In this document: positions 36,666-48,366 of the stretch, piece by piece
Layout: each line of letters begins with the position of its first letter
Numbering within the stretch: position 1 is the first letter of the stretch
Origin: Sipunculus nudus
Taxonomy: Eukaryota > Annelida > Sipuncula > Golfingiida > Sipunculidae
Assembly (NCBI GenBank): GCA_026874595.1
Contig: CM049306.1
Coordinates: forward strand, 96,339,642 to 96,403,641
Reading direction: 5' to 3'
DNA: 64,000 nt
Program-made: the position numbers and the translations under genes
The notes under the pieces: model-generated
Told to the model about the DNA's origin: nothing
Database searches by the model: none
Seen by the model: only the letters and a program-made list of their open reading frames with translations

Positions 36666-36755
36666 GAAATGTTGTACAGGAGAACCTGTTTACTAGTTGA
36701 TTATGAAGATGCAAATAAAGCATTGGACAAAGCTAAGCCTCACAAGAAAGCTTCG
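36666..36755 (+). CDS. Sorting nexin exon 12: BAR
   Basis: 30 codons, with LLYRR-x(3)-L-x-DYE-x-ANKALDKA in near-canonical form. The donor GTGAGT is strong. The remaining C-terminal BAR helix is not found in the next 27 kb. Confidence 0.92.
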
Positions 36756-36841
36756 GTGAGTAAACAGTTATTTTGATATATCAGTATATAGTTGATTGAC
36801 ATGTGTCAAATTACAGGGAAGGACAAAAGTCATATTATTGA

Positions 36842-39800
36842 TTTTTAGCTCAGCTGACTATAAGTCATCTGAGCTATAGTAGTGGTCCATTGTCCGTCGT
36901 CCGTCCGTCCGTCCGTAGATGTGGCACGTTTTGAAACCGTAAGACCTAGGAATCCAAAATTCAGCATAATGTTAGATGTCCCCAAGATCTCCTACCAAGC
37001 CGAAAACTGGGTCTTTGCGACTTCATTCCTTTGAGAAATTAAGGAAAAACCTCATTTTTTTATTAAAAACCTATTTACACACTTTAGGACTGCCTAATAT
37101 CAAAACCACTCATCTGTTTTTCTTCATATTTCCTATAAATAATCCTCTATATAATTCCTATGTACATGCCAGAAATTAGGTCTGTATTATTTAATTTAAA
37201 AAAGTTATGGGCCCAAACATAATGCATTTTGTAAATAATCAGGAAAGAAATTTTATCACTTAACACAAAACTTGTTAAAGCTAAGCACTTTTTTTCCAGT
37301 AATATTACTTTCATTAATCAAAATTAAATTGTATACCCAAAACTAGATCAAAATCTTTTAATTTTTTTAAAAATATTAGCAAAAATAAAAAATTGGTACC
37401 TTAAATTTTGCCCAACTTTGACCATGGCACGTTTTTTTGCTGTAACTGCTGTGGATTTAATTTTCACAGCATGTTTTTGTTAGCATTTCAACTGTTAACA
37501 CCAAAAATTTGAAACCAGTTGATCAAAAACTGTAGATTTTATTCAAGTTTTCAAGCACCATGTCACATATTGCTAGTGTTATGCAGTTTGCTAGAGCTCA
37601 GCTCCCGAGCTTCAGCTCTAAGTTCCTTAAATTTGGCATACAGTTAGATTTCTCCAAAATCCCCTACCATGCCAAGAATTTGGTCACTAGGACTTAATTC
37701 CTTCGAAATATCAATGAAAAACTTCATTTTTCCATTAAAAACCCAATGTTACACTTTAAGACTGCCTAATATCAAAACCACTGATCTGACTTTGATCATA
37801 TATAATATACATATTTTTCTATACATTCACTATGCACATGCCAGAAATGATATCAGTATTGTGTATTTTTTTTAAGTTATGGGCCCAAACATAATGCACT
37901 TTGTAAAAAATCAAGAAATATATTTACTCCCTTAACAAGGGCATTGCTGAAGCTAGAGATTTTTTTTGTCAGGGATGTAACATTATTTAATAAAGATTCA
38001 ATTGAATACCCAAAATTAGTTCTGAATTTTTCAAATTTTATAAGTTATTAGTATAAATATAAAATTAGTACCTTAAATTTTGCCCAACTGTGACCAAGGC
38101 ACGTTTGTTTCCCGTGAGCACTGTTGATATAATTTTCATATCATGCACACATAAGGATTTCAGCTTTTTAGTTTGGAAAGCTGAAAGAAATTGGCCAAAT
38201 ATTGTAGCTTTTATTAATGTTTTTTATGAGACCCTGTCAGACTTTGGCTCTCTCCAGCCCCTCTTGAGTCACCTGTATGTTGACCTTGTTGACCTTTCAT
38301 CAAATTATGCAAGCTTGAGGGGAGAATCCAGGCAGCTTATGGCCAGCCACAGTTGATCCAGGTGTTCAACCCAACTCATCTAGTAGTTTTAACCAACAAC
38401 ATAACAATAAACAATAAATTAATAAATTTTTATTGGTTTTTAATAACAAATTAAAGAAAAATAGAAAAGGAATTTGTTAGTTTATAATAACAGGAAATTA
38501 ACTTGCAGTTACTGATAATATAAGAATCTTGTATCGATGGGTAGAATGTCACATATTCCAAATAACACCATGCAGTCACCTATGGCATTTTTCAGTTCAT
38601 TTTTAATGATAAAGAAGTAAATCATATTATTCATTACTAATCATTAAGGATTATATGAAGGAAATTAATGATAGACAAAGATGCAGTTGATAATATTAAT
38701 CTAGATTCCTACTGTGTCTAGTGTGTACATTGATGTGAAATTAGTCCAAAATGAATTTTTTACAGTTATTTTTAATATAAATAAAAGCCATAAAACCAGG
38801 TACTTATGATCATTATTTAAATGTGTGAAATTTGTATATTCTGGATTCTCAACATCATTGTTTGGTGAAAACTGAATAAATACCAGACATGGTGCGAATA
38901 CTTTGTAATTGTATTTAAATACGAATATGATTATGTACTCCATCATAAAATTTCTTGCATAAAGAATGGGAATTCAGGTAAAAATGAAAGTATATGAATA
39001 CTCGTGCAAATACTTTCAAAATGTATTCATGAATACATTCATGAATATATTCTTTAATATTATTGTATCCGCCAAAACAGAGTTTTGCGGATACTATGTT
39101 TTCAGCTGCACGCCGCCGCCGCCGCCGCCGCCGCGTAGGTTTCCGGAGAACTCCTCCGTAACCGCTTGGCGGAATTTTACGAAACCCGGGATTATGTTCG
39201 GGTCACATGTGAACTGCTGCGCCCCGATTTTGTTTTGACCTCTGACCTTTCCTCTGCGCTCTGCGTCCGTTTGTGCGTCTGTTTCCACACATAAACCCAC
39301 ATATCTCTGGAACCGTTTGACGGATCAGGAAAATTTTTTTGCACAAATGTAGCCCTTGGAGAGCTTTATAACATACACAAAAAATGGTGGCGCCACCTGC
39401 AACCACTTTTGCACAGTGTCCATCTGTTCGTCTGCCTCGGGTTAAAATCACTCATATCTCTGCAGTGACTGGACTAATTCACCTGAAATTTGGCATGCGT
39501 ATACATCCTTGATAGCTTTTCTGATTTTATGACAGGTGGAGCCACCTACATTCACGTTTACGCTGCAGACATCCAAGCTCATATCTCGGGAACCGTTTGA
39601 CCGATCAGGAAAATTTTTTTGCACAAATGTAGCCCTTGGAGAGCTTTATAACATACACAAAAAATGGTGGCGCCACCTGCAACCATGTTTGCACAGTGTC
39701 CATCTGTTCGTCTGCCTTGGGTTAAAATCACTCATATCACTGCAGTGACTTGACTAATTCACCTGAAATTTGGCACGTGTATACATCCTGGATAGCTTTT

Positions 39801-40912
39801 CTGATTTTGTGACAGGTGGCGCCACCTACATTCACGTTTACGCTGCAGACATCCAAGCTCATATCTGGGGAACCGTTTGACCGATCAGGAAAATTTTTTT
39901 ACACAAATGTAGCCCTTGGAGAGCTTTATAACATACGCAAAACTGGTGGCGCCACCTATAGCCATTTTTGCACAGCTCCTGTCTGTTTGTCTGCCATGGG
40001 ATAAAACCACTAATATCTCGGCAGTGGTTTGACATATCTGGCTAAAATTTTGCAGGTTTATACATCCCCGACAGCTCTCTTGATTTTATGACAGGTGGAG
40101 CCACCTGCATTCTAGTTTATGCAGCAGACATCCAAGCTCATATCTTGGGAACCGTTTGACCGATTGGGCCAAAGTTTTGCATGTGTATAGTTCTCACATA
40201 GCTCTTTATCATACGCAAAACTGGTGCCATCACCTGCAACCATTTTTCCTCAGCATCCATCTGATTGTCTGCCACGGGCTTAAATCACTCATATACATGT
40301 AGTGGTTTGACTTATCTGCCTTAAATTTTGCATATGTATACAACTGGGACGGCTTTCTGGATTTTGTGGTAGGGGGGGCAACCTTCATACACAATTTGGC
40401 TGCAGACATCCATGCTAATATGCAACATTTCACTCTATTTCCCCTTGCCACTTAATCCATGCCTCACTTCACCCGTTCCACTCTGATTTAGGCGGATACA
40501 CGTAGTCGCTTGTCGACTACCCGTATTCTAGTTTTAATAATCATATCAGTTATATTTCATTTTAAAAAATCATATGATTCTCTTATTATTTTTAATAAAA
40601 ATTATATTTGGGACAATATTTGTAATTTTTTTAATAAATAGTTAAACTCTTATATTATATGTTCTGCTTATAAGTTATATGGCCAAGATAAATCTGTGTG
40701 ACAGTAGTACTCCATTTGTTAATAAAATAAATGAAATCAATCCTCTTCCCTGTCTCCAAAGGTACTATCAAAATCATACATAAGCTAAACAACAACAACT
40801 CATAATACAGCTTATATTTATTACCACACAAAACCAGCATGTGCCTCATTTCTAAATAATATTTTTTTATCATATATAACAGCTGAGCGTCGTGACCCAT
40901 AGGTCCCTTGTT
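36842..40912 (+). mobile_element. Family A element (subfamily 2) interrupted by a family D element
   Basis: It starts TTTTTAGCTCAGCTGACTAT and GTCCGTCCGTCC, and ends ACAGCTGAGCGTCGTGACCC, ATAGGTCCCTTGTT. The body matches 48,367-51,022 over its whole length except for 39,063-40,531, which is absent there. Short open frames inside (for example 36,976 and 48,521, both MSPRSPTKPKTGSLRL) are shared by the copies and are not convincing genes. Confidence 0.85.
39063..40531 (+). mobile_element. Family D element with a paralogous empty site
   Basis: It starts TTGTATCCGCC and carries a (CGC)n stretch at about 39,113. It has monomers of about 280 bp with GGTGGCGCCACC at 39,386, 39,666, 39,815 and 39,945, then GGCGGATAC, a GTAGTCG/CGACTAC hairpin and CCGTATTCTAG. 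The 9-bp GTATCCGCC at the start is the inverse of GGCGGATAC before the hairpin. This asymmetric terminal inverted repeat is known from Helentron-type elements. Confidence 0.85.
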
Positions 40913-41950
40913 CATACCTCCAAGTGTTATGTACTTTAATAAATCAATTTAATTTAACCCAATCCATGTTTTGTTTTATCCTGTTTCCATATTTGGTTAC
41001 TGGAATGTACTGGTGAAGATTTAGAATTAAGTGTGCATGGAGAATCCACCAGGGGTGTATCCAGGATTTGGGAAAAGGGGGGTTCCAACAAAAGGAAGAC
41101 AAATGAGAAAACCTTGAAAAAGTCCTCAAGTAATGAAAGGAGGGTTTAGGCCACCAGCATTGGTTTTAAGTGGTGGGTCCAGACCCTCTGGATCTGCTAC
41201 TGCCAACTCAGTTCATAGAAAATATTCCCAAAGATTACAAGACAAAAAAACTATGAAGTTAGTTTTCAGAAGACACAGGGGGCTTTTATGACCAAGCTGA
41301 TGAGAGCTTTCAATAATTCTATGTTAACTTGTTAGATGCATGCTAATGGTTGTCCACAATGCTGCAACATATATACACTTTTCATTTATAATATATTCAG
41401 TAGACAGTAGTCAGCTTGTATCTGAATTTTGTCAGGGTTTCAGTTATACTGGAATCTGATATTTAATGAGTTAATTTATCTTGGTGAAATTTTTCCCTTT
41501 CCAGGGTGTAAACAAATTTATTGAATTTGTCTCACTTTCAGCTTCATAAAATATTTTATTGCTCAGGTATAACACACAGCCCCTGGCTGTTGTAATATCA
41601 TTCTCTAACCACGTCTGTTATTTCTGATGCAGTAACATCCATGAGCTGTTAGTTCATATCTCATCCACCAGGTGTCACTGTGAATTCACATTTTAGTTAA
41701 ATCTTTGACTGCATGAAGTCCTTTTTAGTGATTTAAGTTATGAAATAACTTGTGATGTTTCATTTGTCTGAGTGTTTGTTTAATGTTTAAAGCTCCAGCT
41801 TTGTAGCTGTGAAAGCAATGATGTTTGTTTTCTTTGTGTTGGTTTATTGCACAGGCTGCACAGCTAGTTTGTTTGGACACATTCAAGGGTTTATTATAAA
41901 CCTATTTAGATCCCTATAATTTTGTCAGATTCAGATAGTAAGTAAAAATA

Positions 41951-43150
41951 CCGTAAAATCTGTGAAATTTCGTACCTCGATGAATTTTGTACACTGTCTT
42001 TCTTCAGTATCCATAATTTTTAAAATGACATGTTAAATTTCGAACTGCCGATGGTTTGTTACGCCAAATTTGACGTTAGTAGGACTGCCGTGAATGTATC
42101 ACTGACGTAACCTCACCCTGTAATCTGGTTTTGAACAAGCCTACTGGTCCGATCGATGTGAATGCCATGCTACTGATAATTAATACGCATTATATCTACA
42201 TCATTTAGAATGTAATTTGACTGAAAACTAAGATATTTGTTTCAGCGACAATAGAAAAAACTTAAAATATCTCTAATGTGAGTTGCTTAATTGTCCAGGA
42301 TGCGAGCGACATGCCGTGAATAACTGACAGACGTCCATGAAGTTTGACAGAGGTTGGAAATTGGATAATCAGGATTATCTCCGTAAATGATCTCAAGACC
42401 ACTAGCTTTACGTGCAGCAAAAAGGGGGATTTCCATGTGTAAGCCAGGTTCAAATTGGGCTCTTTCAAGCAAGCTCAGCACTCCGGTGTATGTAATGCCA
42501 ATATTAATCAGTTTTAAAATTAATGCTAATTTCCATTAAAACATTTAAGATAAATATCTTGAATGTCACACCAGAATGACTCAGTTTCGAGTACCCGGGT
42601 ACCGTATTACCCAACAATCAAGTCACACGAGATCAAAGGGTACATCAAAGCCCTGGCAGACGTTCATGAAGTTTAACGGAGGTTGGATATTTGATATTGG
42701 AAAATAAGGATCGATTAACTCTTTAAGTGATGTAAAGACATCTAGCTTTTTGTGCACCAATAGTGGGGATTTCCATGCATAAGCCACCTGAAAAACAATC
42801 TCTCCGGGCAAAGCCCCGGATGTCACGCAAGCATGTACGGGTGTCGAGCTTCATGACAGGATTAAATCCTTCAGATATACTTTTCAGATTCCTTTTCCAA
42901 AGTGATTTAATATAAAATAAACAACACCAAGTATAGAAAATAATGTTTTTATTCATGAAACTTCACGGTTCACACGGATGAATGCAAAATCGTCGAGTGA
43001 ATACTTGATGCTCCTATTATCGCCCACTGCCGACGAGGCATCTTAACTTGTCAAGACCATAATTTTAAAACTGCTGTAATGGACTGTTAAATTTCGGACT
43101 TCCACAAATTTAATTATTTTTTTCTGTACGAAATTTCACAGATTTTATGG
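41951..43150. mobile_element. 1.2-kb TIR element with TA target sites
   Basis: CCGTAAAATCTGTGAAATTT at the left is the inverse of AAATTTCACAGATTTTATGG at the right (one mismatch, continuing to about 24 bp), with TA on both outer flanks. This fits Tc1/mariner-like target use. No transposase was recognised. Inside are two related copies of about 350 bp (compare 42,290-42,470 with 42,630-42,800, sharing AACTTCATG-ACGTCTG type sequence on the minus strand). Confidence 0.7.
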
Positions 43151-44151
43151 TATCCCAAGTACAGGCAACTCCTGTACTGTAATTCTGTTGTACGTGGCTG
43201 GTAAGAGTAATTTACAATTAACACTACAGTTCAGTAACAACATAACATGGATTCTCTTGTAGTCCTTACCCCTTGATGATAGTGGGGGAGGGGGAAGGTA
43301 GGTCACTGGATATGGAAAGTAAATTACTTGTACCCCATGGAAGAAGTTAATGCATGAAATAATCACAGAATAGAAACAAATGTGATGATAATCTAATTGA
43401 AAAAAAATGTTAACTAATTTATTCCTTGACCTGTTGCTGGTCTGGGTTTTGTATATAAAAAAGTCGTCAGAGATAAAATCATGATTTGAATGTCTGTATT
43501 TTACTGTCTTTTCCTAGTGAAGTCTTCCTTACCATTGAATAATGTGTTCATTTTATCATGAATGCACTTATATAAACTTTCATTATGATCAGTTGTCATT
43601 TTAACTGGTATGTTTGTGAGAATTATGCTTTTAATCTGTTTTATATTAATATAACATTTTCATTTGTGTAAATTTAGATACCTGGAATTGTTGTCACTGT
43701 GATACAACTCAGGTAGTTTTGATTTGAAATGTGATAACAGAACTTGTATAATTGTATGTATCAAAACAGTGGTAGGTTAAAGATTCACATATGGCTTTCA
43801 TGTAACATTTTTCCCCCTCTGGTATCAAGAAAAAGCTAAAACTAAAAACACTGGCGCTTCCAAACAGGAGGCATATTGTTATACCATATGGTTGTTGGCA
43901 TAGGATTCTGCTTATTCCACACATTTGAAATGCTTGTATCTGAGACACACAGCTGTTTTATCAACATTATGTGAAAGCCCGGTATTGTGGGGTGAAAAAT
44001 CTATTCTGAGGGTGCGACTGTTACAATTGCTCTCAGGGTGAAATCACAGTTGTGAAATTTCAAGATGATTTAATTGGTTGTAATTTGAGGGAAGAATCAA
44101 CTCAGGATTCCCTGGGAATGATTTATTTTTGTTTACTAGAATTGATTAGCA

Positions 44152-45170
44152 TTTTTAGCGAACCTGTGAGCTTATTGGATGGCCCAGCGTGGTCCGTCTG
44201 CTTTCCAGGGCCGGCCGTCAGTTGTCCATGGCTGTTAGTCAGAAACTGTCGGAGCTAGCAGCTCCAAATTACATGTTAGAATGAGTCACATGTGAAACTT
44301 GGTGCCCTAGAGCTTATTATTGGGTATCTGCATTAATTTAGATTTTATAGAGAAAAAGCTTAAAAACCTTTAAAAATCTAGTCAAATTGTCTAATATTTC
44401 ACAGAAATGTTCCCTGGAACAATCTCTCTCAAGTTTGTTCAAATTGTTCCAGATTTGTGATTTTTGGCCGAGTTACAGGAGGTTGAACTTAGTCATCTGT
44501 CCAAAAAAGCACCAAAAATTAAAATCTCAGAAACGGCTGCAGCTATCATCACCAAATTTTATGCCAATGTTTGTCATATAAGTCATATCTGAAATTGAGG
44601 TATTGGTGTCGCCACCTACATTGATCTGTTTTTTACAAGCCAAAATGTAATTTTAGACTCTTCTAGCTTATTCACTGTTTTATGATGAAACTGTTAAGCT
44701 GATTGGTTTAAACTTTACAAGAATTATTCTATGGTAGGGTTCTGCCAGTTTTATAAGAATAGTATGGGTAAATGCAGCTTTAAAAAAGCAGTGTAGCCAA
44801 TTGAAAAAGGCTTTCTGTGTTTGAAAACAGATTTGACAACATGCCGAGTTTCAGCAGCCAAGTCAAGAGGTCAGTCAGTACAACCAGGTGGGGCCCAGAT
44901 ATCACCATGGCAACTGATCTGGTTCTGTCTGGTGTCCAGACAAGTCGTCCATCGTGCTTCATAACTATCTCAAAAAGGGCAGGAGCTAGCATCTCCAAAT
45001 GTTTTGCAAAAAATTTGTCATTTAAAAATTCTATCGGATTTTGCTTATTTCTTGGCTAACTGCATTTTCTTAGATTTTATAGGGAAGAAGCTAAAAAACA
45101 TAAAAAAATGTTCTTCTCTGAAACTATGCTGCAAATTGTCTGTTCATCTGTCCAAATAATCCACCCTGGC
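44152..45170 (+). mobile_element. Family B element, plus orientation
   Basis: It starts TTTTTAGCGAACCTGTGAGC, followed by GGTCCGTCTG. It contains GGTGTCGCCACC at about 44,606 and phrases such as TGGCCGAGTTACAGGAGGTT shared with the copies at 15 and 21.7 kb. The right boundary is approximate. Confidence 0.6.
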
Positions 45171-47510
45171 AAAAAAGAACATATCCAAAATATCCTTACT
45201 GATACATCCTAGTTTTTAAAATGTCATAGTCCGAAACTTGCAGGTCAGAAACGTCCATAAGAGGATCAATATTAAATTTAAAAAATAAACCTCCATTCAT
45301 ACTCCCAAACATTGCACAGGTTCGCATTAGGGGTGTAGGCCTTGTTGTATTTTAAATTTTGGCTTAATTCCACTATAATGTATTCCTAGGCGTGCAGGTC
45401 AATTGTTGTTATATATTAATTTTACTATTTTACCACTTGAAATTATGAGACTTGATTTAATCCAGTCTCTGTTCATTGTTTGATTGACTTCATAGATGTT
45501 GATCAGAATTTTAATTTTGATTATCTGTTTTCTTTATCATGATGTATTTCAATTATCATTTTTAATGTGACTTTGACGTTGTCAAAATCATGTCACAGTG
45601 AACTTTGGATATTGAGTACTGCATATTTTTTCTTCAAATTTGACACACAAATTGTTTCCACCAAGATCTTGGACATGTTTGAAAACTGGTGGTGTTGACC
45701 TTGGTTGTCAAGGTCATTTCTGCAAGTATAAAGAATTTTTCTTAACCCTTTTCCTTTTGAGCACTTTAGAGGGGGTATGCCTTAATTGTCTGGGGATACA
45801 ACAGAATCTCTGATGCCAGAAATTTCTAGTTATTAATGGCCTATCAAAGATTAAATGAGATCATCATTGGCAGTGAATTGAAAATTATACAGTAATCATT
45901 TGTTGTGACAAGATTAAATTTTTAATATACAATAAAGACAATCACCATAGAATGGTTCAGCAAACCCAAAAAAGGTTTTTTCGTTTATTTCATAATCTGT
46001 ATTGAAATATGACTACCATGTGACTACAGCCATCCTTAAACTTCACCCACTTATCTTTAAGGTGCCTATCCTGTAATCTGATGTCTATTAATCAAAGATA
46101 ATCTCTTAAACCTTTCATAGAAATAGGCCAGAAAATGCTGATTCCACATTACAAGGCTGTTTGTTTTGTTTATATTGATGTGTTTATAACATTTGGAGAA
46201 CCCGCCAAAATAATTCAACCACATTCAGCAAGGACATCTGGCAGCAAGTCAAATGAACCAGAGTTTTTGAAATGGCATTTTGCAACTAGTGACCTTTCAA
46301 CTTCGCACGTATGCAACACACCACTTTCAGTTACTTTTGAGGTCTTTCTGTTGGAGTGCATGGGTGCTTGCAGTGTGCTTCTAAGAGCTTGTAGATTAAT
46401 AAGTCCATACATCTGTCACAGATGCATGAGAACCTTTCTAAGCAGGAAGAACCTAGAGTTCATTAATAAAATAATCTATACAGAGTAAAACATAAATCAC
46501 ATAAATGGTACTGATAAGACAGGTGAATAGCCAGCTTTAATACATTTACAGAATCTTGTCTTAAAAAATATTATTATCATCAATCATCAGCTGGGTATTG
46601 ATATTAAATTTCTCAGGATCGCAACTCTTAATTTACTGATAATTCATCACAAAACCGTACATGAAATTGATTTTAACATTTCTTGCAATAGCCAGCTTTT
46701 TTACTTTCTAAATGTGGACAAGGTCTGCATTGATTGAAACATTTTATGAATTAAATTATGATAAAGTACTGAATAAATGTATACTTAAAAAACTCCAGTT
46801 CTTTGTATGAATACTGATTATATTTTGTAACAATCTTTTATGCATGGGTAGAATTCATATTAATTAAGCTATTTTTTCCTCCAGTAATGACTTCCTGAAT
46901 TTCCCTGCACCATTTGTAATTATTAAATTTTCAACCTCTTCCATACCAGATTACCTGTCATATCACATCACTCAGGGCATGTAATTACATACCTGAGTAC
47001 CCTAATTAAATACTGATGTATCATGGGAGGATTGATACTGGCCAGTGATGAGCGTCTGGCTCACAGCCAGTGTAAGGTATAATCCTACCCAGAAACAGGA
47101 CACTAGCAGTCAGTGGATCTGCTTATATGGATAGTTTATGGGAATTTTATAATCTTGAAAGGAATATCAAAAGTTTTTTTTCTTTATATATGCGTGGGTG
47201 TTTACATGTTTTATTCAGAAGCAGTATTTTCAATTCACTGTCACTGTTTTTTTGTTCCAATGTCTGTATGTGCCAGGGATGTTTGTTTCTGGAACCATAG
47301 TGCTTTCTGCCAAAGGTCCCAGTGCATTGTAATATCATAGTTTTGCATTTGTGTGAATGAGGGAATAAAAGCTTAATATTAGATGAAAAACATAATTATA
47401 AGAACCCACATTTATATGTTACAACATTCTTGATCTTCTTGCTCCTGTGGCCAAAGGACACATTGTGTTCCTTTGTTTGCTAGCTCAACCTCAATATTTC
47501 ACTTTCGATT
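45171..47510. other. Intron segment, nothing firm
   Basis: AT-rich DNA. An open frame of 117 codons at 46,135-46,488 overlaps a protein-like minus frame at 46,215-46,412 (CEVERSLVAKCHFKNSGSFD). It could be a transposon remnant, but I recognise no family. Confidence 0.4.
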
Positions 47511-48180
47511 TTTAACTCAGCTGACTATAAGTCATCTGAGCTATAGTCATGGTCCTTTGTCCATCCGTCCGCTTATAGGGCATGTTTTGAAACCGTTGTA
47601 CCTATGAATCCAAAATTTTGCATACAGTTTGATGTCCCCAAAATCACCTACCATACCGTAAAATTTGGTCACTAGCACTTTTATATATTAAGAAAAAACC
47701 TCTGTTTCCATTAAAACCCCATTATTACACTTCAAGACTGCCTAAAATCAAAACCATTGATCTTTTTGATCATATTTAGAATGCCTATTCTTCTTTTCTG
47801 TGTACATACCAAAATTTAGGTCAGTATTGCGTAAGTAACAGGCCTGAATATAATTCACTTATAAAAAACAGGAAATATATTTATTAACTTAACTTGAAAA
47901 TTATTAAAGCTGGAGACTTATTTTCAGGGATGTAACTTTATATTATCAAGATTCAATTGTAAAACCAAAATTAGATATGAATTTTGCCAATTTTTTAAGT
48001 TATTAGCATAAACATAAAATCAGTACTTTAAATTTTGTCCAGCTTTGACCATGGCACATTTTTTTCTGTATGCCTTGTTGATTTAATTTTCACAAGCATG
48101 TTTACATATGGATTTAATCTTTTAAAATCTTTTATTCAAGTTTTAAGACACCATGTCAAGTGCTGTTTACATCAAGCCAC
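47511..48180 (+). mobile_element. 5' part of a diverged family A element
   Basis: It begins TTTTTAACTCAGCTGACTAT and CATCCGTCCG and matches the first 700 bp of the copies at 36.8 and 48.4 kb, then stops without the right end. Confidence 0.65.
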
Positions 48181-48366
48181 TGGCCAGTAAAATGAGTTAC
48201 GTAGCCCTCACCTGTGTTATGTAACCCACTCCAGGGAGCTGCATTGGCTCAGGTTGGCTTATCTTCCACTCAGCCCTGCACCCCCCCCCCCCCAAAATGA
48301 TACATAAACTAGTTGATGGTGTAATTTTCTATAATTAATTCATTCTTATTTTACATTTTTGCTACA

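Larger units (their letters stand above)
18652..36755 (+). other. Gene locus: PX-BAR sorting nexin, SNX5/6/32-like (partial, 3' end not found)
   Basis: Twelve exons join in frame with consensus GT-AG introns: 18652-18654 (start codon), 26449-26610, 27852-27953, 30198-30325, 30745-30820, 31254-31337, 31791-31865, 32410-32440, 32941-33025, 33416-33455, 34373-34459 and 36666-36755. About 320 residues are visible: an acidic leader, a PX domain (about residues 30-156) and most of a BAR domain. Such proteins bind phosphoinositides on endosomes and shape retromer/ESCPE-type carriers. The BAR part (EMLYRRTCLLVDYEDANKAL) is closest in my memory to SNX5/SNX6/SNX32. The PX domain lacks their long helical hairpin insert and resembles ordinary PX domains. 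About 80-90 residues are missing at the end. I found no terminal exon before 64,000. Confidence 0.88.

Noticed and set aside
36976-37179. MSPRSPTKPKTGSLRL frame shared with 48,521
   Set aside because: Shared only because both lie in copies of the same element; downstream codons diverge with frame-neutral disregard and no known domain.
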